Shown in pieces: positions 8,569 to 18,469 of a DNA stretch of 64,000 nt. The notes under the pieces are model-generated. The model worked only from the letters and a program-made list of their open reading frames with translations, made no database searches and was not told the origin of the DNA. The position numbers and the translations under genes are program-made. The DNA comes from Phycisphaeraceae bacterium (lineage in GTDB: Bacteria; Planctomycetota; Phycisphaerae; Phycisphaerales; UBA1924): assembly GCA_020639135.1 (NCBI GenBank), contig JACKHE010000002.1, positions 248,001 through 312,000 on the forward strand. The letters run 5' to 3'. Position 1 is the first letter of the stretch; every line of letters starts with the position of its first letter.

Positions 8569-9534
8569 ATGCAAGCTCATGAGGCCTTCAGTCTCCTCCG
8601 CGGCAACGGCCAGCCGTGGCTGTTCGTTGTCCAGGCTGTCGAGATCGCATCGTCTCCCGACATGGTCCGCGATCTCCTCCGGTACACGGTTTACGGCGAG
8701 ATTCCCCCACGGCCGCTCCCGCCGCGACCGTCGATCGAGCATTGGGTGGCGATGTACCGCAGCCACCGGTCGATGCAGAACGGTATTGCGGCGGGTCTGG
8801 GCTTGCCCGCAGAGCTGCTTGCATCAGAAGGGCTGGACGAACTGCGGGCCATATCGCGGATGTCTCGGGATGAAGTTGCAGCTGATGTTGCGGAATTTAC
8901 ACGCGAGGAACAAGAGGAATTCTTACGCCTATTCATCGGCGTCCCGTTCCCTCCAGACGACGCCACACTCCGCACCATGATTGCTGAGCTCGATGCCGAA
9001 GATAGATCTGAAGATCCCGACGAGGACTTACAGTTCGACGAGCTCATGGCCTCGCCCGCTGGGCAGTTCTTCTTCCGAGTCTGGTGGCCCTGCTGGGTGC
9101 TCTACCACGACTACCCGCCACGGCTCTTGCGAGCAGCTCGACATGGCGACATGAAAGCGCTTGATCGTTTGCTCCGTCTGGACAAGTTCGCGGCAGGTGA
9201 TCCGGGCGTTGCTCGCGTCATCGGCGAAATCATGTCGTCAGGATCGGCAAACAATAAGAAGCAGCTCAGCAACGCGCTCGCTGGTCAACCAACCGTGAAA
9301 CTCACCGATGCAAGCATCCGTGCTGGACTTGGTGCGTTGATCTCTCAACTTGCATTCCTGGCCCACACGACGGTCACCGCACCGCAGATCCAAGCCTTGT
9401 TCGATGCGATCGAGCGTGTTCGCACTGGAAAGCCAACCGACACGAAAATCACCGCCACAGGTGAATCATGGTCCAAGGCCATCCAGCGAGGTCGGAACTG
9501 GCCGGGCATGCCGACTCGCCCTGCCGGACAGTAA
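8569..9534 (+). CDS. Protein of unknown function in the mobile element
   Basis: 321 residues, ATG at 8569 with GGAGG-like bases (8554-8558) upstream. I do not recognise a family. It is predicted soluble, with an acidic middle (EDRSEDPDEDLQFDE) and a helix-rich C-terminal half (ALISQLAFLAHTTVTAPQIQALFDAIERV). There is no signal peptide, membrane span, Walker motif or obvious nuclease motif. It sits between the methyltransferase and the relaxase region, in island-like base composition. It could be an accessory of the restriction system, a defence or anti-defence gene, or a maintenance gene of the element; nothing in the sequence decides this. Confidence 0.7.
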   Translation: MQAHEAFSLLRGNGQPWLFVVQAVEIASSPDMVRDLLRYTVYGEIPPRPLPPRPSIEHWVAMYRSHRSMQNGIAAGLGLPAELLASEGLDELRAISRMSRDEVAADVAEFTREEQEEFLRLFIGVPFPPDDATLRTMIAELDAEDRSEDPDEDLQFDELMASPAGQFFFRVWWPCWVLYHDYPPRLLRAARHGDMKALDRLLRLDKFAAGDPGVARVIGEIMSSGSANNKKQLSNALAGQPTVKLTDASIRAGLGALISQLAFLAHTTVTAPQIQALFDAIERVRTGKPTDTKITATGESWSKAIQRGRNWPGMPTRPAGQ

Positions 9535-9631
9535 TTCGCTTATCTGATGTCCGGGTGTCCGCCAATCCCGCCCGTAATTTCGGGCCGTGGTCGATGGACA
9601 AGGACATCACGAGCAGGCGGACAAGGCGGGG

Positions 9632-9655
9632 CTGCGAGGCTCGGGAGCCTCGCAG
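9632..9655. repeat. Perfect inverted repeat, 10-bp stem
   Basis: CTGCGAGGCT (9632-9641), loop CGGG, AGCCTCGCAG (9646-9655). No T-run follows on either strand, so it is not a classic intrinsic terminator. It lies about 100 bases after the unknown 321-residue gene and may be a terminator-like or replication-related hairpin. Confidence 0.75.
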
Positions 9656-9849
9656 GGCGTCGCGCCTGCTCGAGGCCGACGATCCGGCTGGGAACCCAGC
9701 TACGCGATAACCGACGAGGTGCCCAGGAACAGTGACGCGGCCCACCGAATACTCGCGGGTCTGATCGCCCGGAGGTTGGCGGTTGGGACGACAGGCGCCG
9801 TAGATCCCCAAGCCCAAATCGAACCCGGAAGGGGGGGAGGGGCGGCTGT

Positions 9850-9895
9850 CACGGCGAGTAGGCCCGGCGCCAGCCGAGCGGGCCTACTCGCCGTG
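9850..9895. repeat. Perfect inverted repeat, 17-bp stem, upstream of the relaxase
   Basis: CACGGCGAGTAGGCCCG (9850-9866) pairs exactly with the segment at 9879-9895, leaving a 12-base loop. It ends 56 bases before the relaxase start. Candidates are a single-strand origin for lagging-strand conversion after rolling-circle replication, a protein operator or a transcriptional block. No T-run follows. Confidence 0.8.
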
Positions 9896-9951
9896 GCGGA
9901 CGCACCGTCGCATTCTCAGGCAATCTCGGATGCCTCGGGCGGAGGCGCCGA

Positions 9952-11040
9952 GTGAGTGGACCCGACGCAACGGCTCCAGCCCAACCCCCCTCGACTAACA
10001 GGGGGGTTGTTAGACCAGATGACCGGGACTCTGGCGGTGTGGATTATCTGAAGCTGACCGTATGGGCACCTGTCCGGGATGTACTCGATGTCCTGGAGCG
10101 AGGGGTGCTGGATCGATACGGCTGGAGCATCGATCCTTTCAGCCCACAAGAACATTGGGAAGAGTCGATTGCTACCGGACGTGCATGCCGGATTTATCAA
10201 TCCGGGAGTATCGACGTCATCGAATATCTGGATGATGTCACACAGGAATCCACGTTCTGTACCGTCGAGGTCAAGGGGCAGGCCTGCGAACACCTGGGCA
10301 ATAGCGGTATTCGGTTGGTGCTGGATGATCTCGGAGCGTGGTTCCGCATCCGCGCCTCGCGTGTGGATGTCATGGCGCACACAAACTCATTCACACCCAG
10401 AACAATCCGTGATGCGGTGCAATCAGGGGATATCTCCTCTCGGAGCGTGAGTTGCGAAAACCTCGTGTATATCGAATCCGCCGAGGGAGATACCTGCTAT
10501 CTGGGGATGAAGCCGAAACGCCGTGGTGGCCTCAAGCGAAGCGGGGAACGCGTGCTTCGTATCTATGATCGGAGAGGACCGTCTCGCGTCGAACTGGAAA
10601 TGCTTGGCGACTACGCGCACGGCGCCGGTGACGAACTCCGCAATCATCCGATCGAAGAATGGCCGAGACTGCTGCGGGGAATGATTCGGCATTATTGCGA
10701 CTTCGTAGATCGAACTGCGGATAAGCGAGTTACCCGATGCCCGCTCATGCCTTGGTGGGAAGAATTCGTCGAGGGTGTGGAAAAGATCAGTGTGCGTCCT
10801 GCGGGGCTACTGCTTGAGGGGACACCAATCGGAAAAGTGGACGGAATCTTCGAGCGATATGCACGACGGTTGTATGCAGCGATTGAAGCATACGGAGGGG
10901 GTTGGGTCGAGAGCCGTATCAGGCTCCACGGCCGGAAAAGGCGCGATTCAACTCACGAACTCCTCGTGGCTGAATTGGAGAGGTTCAAGGGCACAGGTCT
11001 TGCAGGCGTGCCAGATCGCGATGAGGCAATCCCAATCTGA
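9952..11040 (+). CDS. NicK/Orf20-type relaxase (replication initiation factor, Rep_trans family)
   Basis: 362 residues from GTG 9952, which has a strong GGAGG six bases upstream. Features of the Rep_trans family (pT181 Rep, Tn916 Orf20, ICEBs1 NicK) are visible: VDYLKLTVW near the start, the EVKGQACEHLGNSGIRLVLDDL segment, RASRVDVMAHTNSFTP, and CYLGMKPKRRGGLKRSGERVLRIYDR with Tyr205 as candidate nicking residue, followed by SRVELEM. Such enzymes nick one strand at oriT or the double-strand origin and stay attached to the 5' end for rolling-circle replication or conjugative transfer. An oriT-like hairpin lies inside this gene at 9982-10009, as in ICEBs1. No helicase-processivity (HelP) or coupling-protein gene accompanies it. 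The exact catalytic Tyr is inferred. Confidence 0.85.
   Translation: MSGPDATAPAQPPSTNRGVVRPDDRDSGGVDYLKLTVWAPVRDVLDVLERGVLDRYGWSIDPFSPQEHWEESIATGRACRIYQSGSIDVIEYLDDVTQESTFCTVEVKGQACEHLGNSGIRLVLDDLGAWFRIRASRVDVMAHTNSFTPRTIRDAVQSGDISSRSVSCENLVYIESAEGDTCYLGMKPKRRGGLKRSGERVLRIYDRRGPSRVELEMLGDYAHGAGDELRNHPIEEWPRLLRGMIRHYCDFVDRTADKRVTRCPLMPWWEEFVEGVEKISVRPAGLLLEGTPIGKVDGIFERYARRLYAAIEAYGGGWVESRIRLHGRKRRDSTHELLVAELERFKGTGLAGVPDRDEAIPI
9982..10009 (+). other. Candidate oriT / double-strand origin of the ICEBs1-Tn916 type
   Basis: A perfect 9-bp inverted repeat: CAACCCCCC (9982-9990), loop TCGACTAACA, GGGGGGTTG (10001-10009). From memory, the oriT sites of ICEBs1 and Tn916 are C6/G6 inverted repeats with the loop ending CTAACA immediately before the G-run; the same CTAACAGGGGGGT string is here. 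Position inside the 5' end of the relaxase gene also matches ICEBs1. Nicking is inferred. Confidence 0.8.
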
Positions 11041-11100
11041 ACTGGCGCTGAATGCCTAATTCAGATACTCTCAATGCATCCAAGGCCGGAGGCATCATCT

Positions 11101-12879
<1,779 letters not shown>

Positions 12880-12891
12880 CTCGGTACGCGG

Positions 12892-12920
12892 ATCGTTTGC
12901 CGCCGCGAGGCTGGTGTCAA
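12892..12920 (-). promoter_or_regulatory. Promoter of tRNA-fMet
   Basis: On the minus strand TTGACA (12920-12915), a 17-base spacer and AACGAT (12897-12892) stand about 13 bases before the tRNA 5' end. The -35 box is perfect and the -10 weak. Confidence 0.65.
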
Positions 12921-13122
12921 GGCGGTGCGAGCGGGAATTCGGGATTTGCCATCGCCGTGTCGGTTCCGGGGTATTGGCGGGCCCGGGCGGGTTCGGGAGA
13001 TTGTCATCCGATCGACGGAACCGTGCCGATCACGTTGCGTATAGGGACATGTGCGAGGGAGCCGGAGACCGGGGATCGGCCTGATCCATGTGTGGATTCG
13101 GGCTGAAAATCCGCTGCTCACC

Positions 13123-13149
13123 TTGTCATCAAGCGTTTTCGTGTATCAT
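13123..13149 (+). promoter_or_regulatory. Putative promoter of the subtilase-like gene
   Basis: TTGTCA (13123-13128) and TATCAT (13144-13149) with a 15-base spacer, 29 bases before the ATG at 13179. The spacer is short but both boxes are good. The rest of 12921-13122 shows no gene. Confidence 0.45.
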
Positions 13150-13178
13150 GCAAGATCCTTTGTGATCTGGAGATAGCG

Positions 13179-16070
13179 ATGCCAAACAGAAGCCGAACCA
13201 AGATTCTCCGGCGCCTCATGATCCCCAGCGTGGTCGCGGTCGCGGGCCTGGCGGTGACGATGTCGGTCACCGAGACCTCGGTCGCTTTGAACAACCCGTA
13301 CAAGCGCGCGATCGGCCTGAGCGTCTGGCAGGACATGGGGATCACTGGCAAGGGCGCGATCGTCGGCAACCTCGACGGCATCCCGCCGCTGGTGGCGCCC
13401 ATCGCGCTCCCGACGAACATCTCGATCGCGCACGGCCCGCACCGCTCGTTCAGCAAGAGCAACATCATCTCGATCGCCTTCGAGAACGACGGCGTTCACA
13501 GGCTCACCAACGCAAACCTCCTTGAGCACGCGCACCAGACCGCAACGCTCGGCGCGATCGTCGGCTCCAACGTGGGCTCGGACGACGGCGATCCGATCGG
13601 CATCGTGCCGGACGCGCAGGCGCTGGTCGGCTGGTTCGCGCTGGACCGGGACGACTCCGGCTTCTTCACCGACGGCCCGGGCGTCTCCCCGACGAAGATC
13701 TTCGATTCGATCACCTACGCGCTCTTCGCCATGACCGGGCAGGAGTACGCCGACGTGGTGTCAACGAACCTGCTCGGACTCACCACGCCGTACCAGGTCG
13801 CGACGGTGATCAACTCCAGCTACGGCTCGCTCGGCTTCACGAGCCGCCGTGGCGAGGACAACATCGCGCGCATCTACAACGCCTGCGTCTCGATGACGGA
13901 CGCGACGATCGTGGCGCCGACGAGCAACGACGGCAACCTCGAGGACAACAACACCGAAGACACGTCGATGGAGCTGACCAACCTGGGGCGGGTGTACTCC
14001 CCCGGTGGGGCGCTGAACACTATCGCCGTGGGCTACATCGACCGGGACTTCAACGGCGTCTCGTCGTACTCGGGCAAGGGCCCGATGCAGGGACAGAACT
14101 ACGCCGACGAGGCGCTGGGCAACCTGTACCCGGTCGAGGACATCGACTTCGTGAACCCGTTCACACCGATGGACGCGGATCTGGAGTCCTTCTCCGGCGT
14201 GTTCCTCGACGTTCGCGCCGGCGTCGATATCGTGACGATGGGCGACATGCTGACGCTCCCCGGCGAGAACCTGGTCATCAACGGCGATTTCTTCAGCACC
14301 ACCGGCAGCTCCGATTGGACCGGCGTGAGCTTCGCCAGCGCGATCGTCGCCGGTGCCTGCGCCCTCGTTCACGAGCTCGGCGATCGCGAGGGGCTGTCCA
14401 CCAGCAGCGTCGTCACCAGGGCCGTGCTCCTGAACTCCGCGAACAAATCGGACGAGCGCCCCGGCGTCGGCTTCGACAACATGCAGATGGTCGATGCGAT
14501 GGACGAGGACATGCCCGAGGTCACGACGATCGGGCTCGACGAGGAGCGCGGCGCGGGCTCGCTGGACCTGGTCCAACTGCTGAGCCAGTATTACCTGGGC
14601 GCGGTCGTCACCGACTACGAGCCGTTCGACGGCATCGAAGGGTTCACCACCACCCAGTCAACTCCTCCCGCTCCCGCGGACATCTACGACTCGCTCTCTT
14701 ACACGTTCCCGGATGATGACACCACCTTCGGCGGCGGCACCGATCCGCTCCGTCCGTTCATCACGGGGACAGGGTCGCCGCTGAGCCTCTCGTGCCAGAT
14801 GTCCTTCGGCGGCAGGCTCGATCCCGAGGACCCGGACACCCGGGACCCCTGGCTCGACGGGCGCGTCGAGACTCAAGTCGCTTCGCTGTATGGCCCATTC
14901 ACCGAGGGTGTCGAAGCGGTCATCAATCAGGCCCAGGGCGGGATCGTGCCCATGGGCAGGCGTGACGACCCCGATCTCGGTGGCGACAACCCCGACCTCG
15001 GCGGCGGGACGCCTCCGGACATCCCCTCCGGCGACACCGGCGAGGTGGTTCCCTCCAGCGGCGGCGGGACCGGGGGGCGGCAGCAGTTCCGTTCCGGCTG
15101 GGACCACGGCATGGTCGGCGAGGGGCACATCGACCTCCCCATCGGGCCCATCACGCCCAACAGCGGCATCTCCGTCACGCTCACCTGGAACCGGACCGAG
15201 GAGTGGAACCTGAGCCCCTCGTCGTTCGCCAGCGCCAACGACATCATCGGATTCGGCGGCGGGGACATTTCCGCGGTTGATCCCACCCTGCTCAACGTCT
15301 TCGAGTACGAAGACCTCAACCTCGAGCTCTGGCGTGAGGCCACCGGCCCCGGCGCCCAGCGTCTGGTCGGTGCTTCAAGGGGCGTCTGGAACAACACCGA
15401 GTGCGTGTATTTCCCCTACACCGGTGGCCCCCCCGAGAACGGCGACGACGGGCCCTTCGGCAACACGGTCGCGAACTACTTCGTCCGGATTGTTTACGAG
15501 CAGACCCTCTACGACTACGGCGGCTTCTGGTTCTGCAACGGGCCGCCGACCTCGACACCCAAGCAGGCCATGGGCAAGTTCGGCTTCACCGATCAGCCCC
15601 GCTCGCAGGTCGAGTACGGACTGGCGTGGTACGTCGAGATGAACACCGACGGCAACCCCAGGCTGCAAGCGGCGATCAACCCCGAGACCCACGCCGTGGA
15701 TGTCTCCATCCCCGGACTCAGGACCAACCTGGACCAGCTGTTCACCCCGATCGTCGGCGATCTGAACGCGGATTTCCTGGTGGACTACAGCGACGCGTCG
15801 CTGCTGCTGCAGAACATGGGATCGACGGACCCGATCTACGATCTCAACAACGACGGCATCGCCGATGCGCTCGACCTGACGCTCGTCACCCGAAACCTGG
15901 GGCAGATCGCCGAGCCTATCAAGCCGACCAAGGAGGCCAAGAAGGCCGAGCGTGATCGCCGCAAGGCGTACAAGAAGTCCGTCAACGATCGCCGCAAGGC
16001 CAACAAGAAGGCCAGCAAGCAGATCGTCAAGGACGCGAAGCAGTCCGCTCGGAGCAACAACCGGCGGTAA
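13179..16070 (+). CDS. Divergent subtilisin-like (S8) exported peptidase with dockerin repeats and basic tail
   Basis: 963 residues, ATG preceded by GGAG. Signal peptide ~1-36. Subtilase signatures in order: Asp66 in GAIVGNLDG, His117/His119 in EHAHQTATLGAIVGS (degenerate form of HGTHVAG), and Ser384 in GVSFASAIVAGA (form of GTSMAS). The region 580-640 is Gly/Asp-rich linker. Near 865-915 are two dockerin-type units (VGDLNADFLVDYSDASLLL and YDLNNDGIADALDLTLV). The last ~50 residues are very Lys/Arg-rich (KKAERDRRKAYKK). The triad residues are present but the motifs are divergent, so activity is uncertain. The basic tail after a dockerin is unusual. It stands alone: the tRNA lies upstream in the opposite direction and a strong terminator follows. 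Confidence 0.8.
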   Translation: MPNRSRTKILRRLMIPSVVAVAGLAVTMSVTETSVALNNPYKRAIGLSVWQDMGITGKGAIVGNLDGIPPLVAPIALPTNISIAHGPHRSFSKSNIISIAFENDGVHRLTNANLLEHAHQTATLGAIVGSNVGSDDGDPIGIVPDAQALVGWFALDRDDSGFFTDGPGVSPTKIFDSITYALFAMTGQEYADVVSTNLLGLTTPYQVATVINSSYGSLGFTSRRGEDNIARIYNACVSMTDATIVAPTSNDGNLEDNNTEDTSMELTNLGRVYSPGGALNTIAVGYIDRDFNGVSSYSGKGPMQGQNYADEALGNLYPVEDIDFVNPFTPMDADLESFSGVFLDVRAGVDIVTMGDMLTLPGENLVINGDFFSTTGSSDWTGVSFASAIVAGACALVHELGDREGLSTSSVVTRAVLLNSANKSDERPGVGFDNMQMVDAMDEDMPEVTTIGLDEERGAGSLDLVQLLSQYYLGAVVTDYEPFDGIEGFTTTQSTPPAPADIYDSLSYTFPDDDTTFGGGTDPLRPFITGTGSPLSLSCQMSFGGRLDPEDPDTRDPWLDGRVETQVASLYGPFTEGVEAVINQAQGGIVPMGRRDDPDLGGDNPDLGGGTPPDIPSGDTGEVVPSSGGGTGGRQQFRSGWDHGMVGEGHIDLPIGPITPNSGISVTLTWNRTEEWNLSPSSFASANDIIGFGGGDISAVDPTLLNVFEYEDLNLELWREATGPGAQRLVGASRGVWNNTECVYFPYTGGPPENGDDGPFGNTVANYFVRIVYEQTLYDYGGFWFCNGPPTSTPKQAMGKFGFTDQPRSQVEYGLAWYVEMNTDGNPRLQAAINPETHAVDVSIPGLRTNLDQLFTPIVGDLNADFLVDYSDASLLLQNMGSTDPIYDLNNDGIADALDLTLVTRNLGQIAEPIKPTKEAKKAERDRRKAYKKSVNDRRKANKKASKQIVKDAKQSARSNNRR

Positions 16071-16098
16071 GTTCTCGTCCCGCGGTTCAAAGCCGACC

Positions 16099-16130
16099 AC
16101 CGGCGGGCTCGATGCCCGCCGGTTTTTTTT
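16099..16130 (+). terminator. Rho-independent terminator of the subtilase gene
   Basis: Perfect 10-bp stem ACCGGCGGGC / GCCCGCCGGT with a 5-base loop, followed by eight T (16123-16130). It stands 28 bases after the stop codon at 16070, before the converging serS. Confidence 0.95.
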
Positions 16131-16164
16131 CGCCAGAGCGGATCGCGATCGCGGCGCCGGCGCT

Positions 16165-17568
16165 TCAGCCGATACGCTCGGCGCCGCCCAGGTGCGGGCG
16201 CAGCGCCTCGGGGATCGTGATGGAGCCGTCCTTGTTCTGGTGCATCTCGAGGATCGGGATGAGGATCCTGGGGCTGGCGAGGACGGTGTTGTTGAGCGAG
16301 TGGCAGACGGCGGGTTTGCCATCGGTGGAGTCGCCGCGGTAGCGCATGTTGAGCCTCCGGCACTGGTAGCCGTAGAGTCTGCTGGCGCTGTGGGTCTCGC
16401 CGAAGGCGCCCAGGGGTCGGCCGTTGGCGTCTTCTTCACCACGGCCCGGCATCCAGCACTCGACATCGATCATGTCCGCGTTCTTCATGCCCAGGTCGCC
16501 GGTGCAGCACTGCAGCAGGCGGTAGGGGAGCCCAAGCCGCTGCAGGAGCGTCTCGACGAAGCCCAGCATCTTCTGGTGCCAGGCGCGACTCTCCTGCTCG
16601 TCGGCGCGGCAGATGACGACCTGCTCGACCTTGTCGAACTGATGGATGCGGTAAAGACCGGCGGTGTCCTTGCCGGCGGCGCCGGCCTCGCGGCGGAAGC
16701 AGGTCGAGACGGTGGTGTACGTCAGCGGGAGCGCCGACTCGTCGAGGATCTCGTTCTGGTGCAGGCCCATCAGCCCGACCTCGCCGGTGCCGGTGAGGAA
16801 CAGGTCGTTGGACCCGCCCCGGGACTGCTCATCGACGAGGTACGCCTGGTCGCGTCCCGAGGGGAAGAAGCCGGTGCCGACCATGCACTCCTCGCGCACG
16901 ATCACCGGCACGCTCATCGGGGTGAAGCCGTTCTCGCTCGTCATGAAATCAAAGGCGTAACGGAGAGCGGCCTGGTGGAGGCGCATGCCGTCGCCGGTGA
17001 GGACGTAGCTGCGCGAGCCGGCCATCTTGACGCCGCGTTCGAAATCGACCAGCCCGTGCATCTCGAGCAGTTCGAGGTGCGTCCTGGGCGGGAAGCCCCG
17101 GTTCTGCTCGAAGGACCTGCCCAGGTCGTATCCGGGTGGGCTCCATCGGCGGATCTCGACGTTGTCGTCGGACCCGGCGCCCTCGGGGACGTCGGCGTCC
17201 GGTGGCTGCGGGATCTCCAGCAGCAGGGCGCTCAGCTCCGGCTCGATCTCGGTGAGGTCCACGTCGAGTCCCTGGATCTTCTCCTTGAGCGCCGCGGGCG
17301 CCGCGCGGAGCGACGCAAGTTCGCGCTCCAGCGCCGATCTCTCGTCGCCCGAGGCGGCCTTCATCCTGCCCATGAGCTGGCCGATCTGTTGGCCGCTCTG
17401 CTTTTCGAGCTGCTTCTGCTCGGCGCGGAGCTGCTCCTGCTGGTGGACGATGGCGCGGCGGCGCTCGTCGAGCCCGAGAACCCGGTCGATGTCGATATCG
17501 ACGTTCTTGAGCCTCGCCCCCTTGCGGTAGTGCTCGGGGTCCTCGCGCAGGTGCTTCAGATCGATCAT
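16165..17568 (-). CDS. serS: Seryl-tRNA synthetase
   Basis: 467 residues, slightly longer than the usual ~425-430. It charges tRNA-Ser with serine in the cytoplasm. The N-terminal long coiled-coil arm (~30-115, Glu/Lys/Gln-rich) grips the tRNA variable arm. The class II core carries TGTGEVGLMGLHQNEIL, motif 2 in TCFRREAGAAGKDTAGLYRIHQFDKVEQV, and motif 3 in NNTVLASPRILIPILEMHQNKDGSI. An insertion around MPGRGEEDANGRPLGAFGE accounts for part of the extra length. The ATG at 17568 begins MIDLKHLRED, the conserved N-terminus. It converges with the subtilase gene. Identification is firm. Confidence 0.97.
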   Translation of the reverse strand: MIDLKHLREDPEHYRKGARLKNVDIDIDRVLGLDERRRAIVHQQEQLRAEQKQLEKQSGQQIGQLMGRMKAASGDERSALERELASLRAAPAALKEKIQGLDVDLTEIEPELSALLLEIPQPPDADVPEGAGSDDNVEIRRWSPPGYDLGRSFEQNRGFPPRTHLELLEMHGLVDFERGVKMAGSRSYVLTGDGMRLHQAALRYAFDFMTSENGFTPMSVPVIVREECMVGTGFFPSGRDQAYLVDEQSRGGSNDLFLTGTGEVGLMGLHQNEILDESALPLTYTTVSTCFRREAGAAGKDTAGLYRIHQFDKVEQVVICRADEQESRAWHQKMLGFVETLLQRLGLPYRLLQCCTGDLGMKNADMIDVECWMPGRGEEDANGRPLGAFGETHSASRLYGYQCRRLNMRYRGDSTDGKPAVCHSLNNTVLASPRILIPILEMHQNKDGSITIPEALRPHLGGAERIG

Positions 17569-17622
17569 GGGGGCGATGGTAGCACCCCGCGCCCCGGGTG
17601 TGGCGGGGGGAATGGGCGCACG

Positions 17623-17656
17623 AAAAACCCCGCCGGATCTGGTCGGATCCGGCGGG
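17623..17656 (-). terminator. Rho-independent terminator of the DUF378 gene
   Basis: On the minus strand a perfect 12-bp stem, CCCCGCCGGATC pairing with GATCCGGCGGGG around a 5-base loop, followed by five T. It lies 57 bases after the DUF378 stop and upstream of serS on the same strand. Confidence 0.93.
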
Positions 17657-17713
17657 GCGGAATTGCCATTCAGTTGCGTTGCATTCGGCGCGTCCGGCGC
17701 CTCGGATTCGCCA

Positions 17714-17944
17714 TCAGGCGCCGGCGACCCGGCCCTTGACGCTGCCCTTCGTCTGGATGCCGAAGATGTTCAGCATCTGGTACACCGCGGCCAGGCCGAC
17801 CAGGGCATACACCCCCTTGGCCACAACGGCCGTGGAGCCCCCGAGCGCCGAGGCGATCAGGTCGGTCTCGAACAGGCCCCACATGGCCCAGTTGAGACCA
17901 CCGGCCACGAGAAGCAGGGCACAGATCCAATCCAACGGTTTCAT
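17714..17944 (-). CDS. DUF378 family small membrane protein
   Basis: 76 residues. The start MKPLDWICALLLVAGGLNWAMWGLF matches the DUF378 pattern (DWIALxLLIIGGLNWGLVGLF), and a second hydrophobic helix follows (GVYALVGLAAVYQMLNIF). That gives two membrane spans with a short Gly/Lys tail. Its ATG has AAGGAGA nine bases upstream. The function of the family is unknown; members occur widely as short single-gene units. It has its own terminator at 17623-17656. Between it and the divergent leader at 18242 no other gene is seen. Confidence 0.88.
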   Translation of the reverse strand: MKPLDWICALLLVAGGLNWAMWGLFETDLIASALGGSTAVVAKGVYALVGLAAVYQMLNIFGIQTKGSVKGRVAGA

Positions 17945-18241
17945 GGTGTTTCTCCTTGGGAGAGGTGAAAGGTACCGCCCCTGAGATCGGCGATCGTCTC
18001 CCTCCTGAACCCCGTGATTGCAAAGTCCGTCCGGCTGTATCCACCGGAGTGCCGGACAATTCACCCAGCCCCGACGACCGGGCGTCGTGATCGGACCTGG
18101 CGGGATTGTCATCGGATCGGACGCGCCCACGACCGGGAATGGCCGCGGTCTCCGATTCGGGCGGGCCGGCGGCCCGGGCCTTCGGTGGCATCCAATGCTG
18201 CGGCGAACACTCTCGAAGTCAGGAATTTCTTGATCCGGTTC
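17945..18241. other. Intergenic region between DUF378 and the lysW leader
   Basis: About 300 bases without a supported gene. Its left end contains the ribosome site of the DUF378 gene on the minus strand. A GTCCGGC/GCCGGAC inverted repeat lies near 18030-18057. I see no clear promoter for DUF378. Confidence 0.5.
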
Positions 18242-18270
18242 TTGACATCGACCGAGAAAAGCGGTTGACT
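18242..18270 (+). promoter_or_regulatory. Putative promoter of the lysW leader
   Basis: TTGACA (18242-18247), a 17-base spacer, then TTGACT (18265-18270) in -10 position. The -35 is perfect; the -10 matches only the outer T residues, so confidence is moderate. It stands ~40 bases before the small leader frame. Confidence 0.5.
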
Positions 18271-18308
18271 CTCCCGCACGCCCGGCGAGACCGGGCGGAA
18301 GACCGACC

Positions 18309-18401
18309 ATGATCAACATCGCCAGCCTGAACAAAGAGACCAAAGCCAAAGGCGCCAGGAGCGTCCAAGGTGTCTCTTCGGCTGGCATGATCATCGGGTA
18401 A
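18309..18401 (+). CDS. Possible 30-codon leader peptide (Lys-rich)
   Basis: ATG 18309 to TAA 18401 encodes MINIASLNKETKAKGARSVQ and ten more residues. GGAAG sits seven bases upstream. Lys9, Lys12 and Lys14 all use AAA, rare in this high-GC genome, and Arg17 uses AGG. It lies before an intrinsic terminator in front of a lysine or arginine biosynthetic operon, so a leader peptide sensing charged tRNA-Lys is possible. The frame overlaps a long RNA hairpin entirely, so it may also be chance. Confidence 0.4.
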   Translation: MINIASLNKETKAKGARSVQGVSSAGMIIG

Positions 18402-18440
18402 CGCCGCACCCGCAGCGATCAAAGACCAGTTCTCAGCGAA

Positions 18441-18469
18441 CCCTTGGACCTTGTCCAGGGGTTTTTTTT
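18441..18469 (+). terminator. Intrinsic terminator between the leader and lysW
   Basis: CCCTTGGAC (18441-18449) pairs with GTCCAGGGG (18453-18461) around a 3-base loop, one G-T pair, followed by eight T. It lies 63 bases before the lysW start and on the same strand, so it either ends a small RNA or acts as an attenuator. Confidence 0.88.

Larger units (their letters stand above)
9535..9951. other. Noncoding control region of the element upstream of the relaxase
   Basis: 417 bases without a convincing gene. It holds two perfect inverted repeats: a 10-bp stem with a CGGG loop (9632-9641 / 9646-9655) and a 17-bp stem (9850-9866 / 9879-9895). It ends in the ribosome site GGAGG (9941-9945) of the relaxase gene. 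Open frames here are short, antisense or repeat-like and lack support. A regulatory, terminator or single-strand-origin role is inference. Confidence 0.6.
18279..18469 (+). ncRNA. Structured, terminator-ended leader upstream of lysW (candidate attenuator)
   Basis: A hairpin CGCCCGG/CCGGGCG (18279-18297) is followed by a long interrupted hairpin. ATGATCA, GCCAGCC and AAGAGAC (18309-18340) pair with GTCTCTT, GGCTGGC and TGATCAT (18372-18394), three 7-bp helices with bulges only on the 5' side. An intrinsic terminator ends it. No promoter is visible between this terminator and lysW, so the structure may regulate read-through into lysWXYZK. It could instead be an independent small RNA. I do not recognise a known riboswitch class. 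Confidence 0.55.

Noticed and set aside
9468..9955. Several short open frames before the relaxase
   Set aside because: No ribosome sites, overlap with inverted repeats and mutually overlapping frames. None resembles an excisionase.
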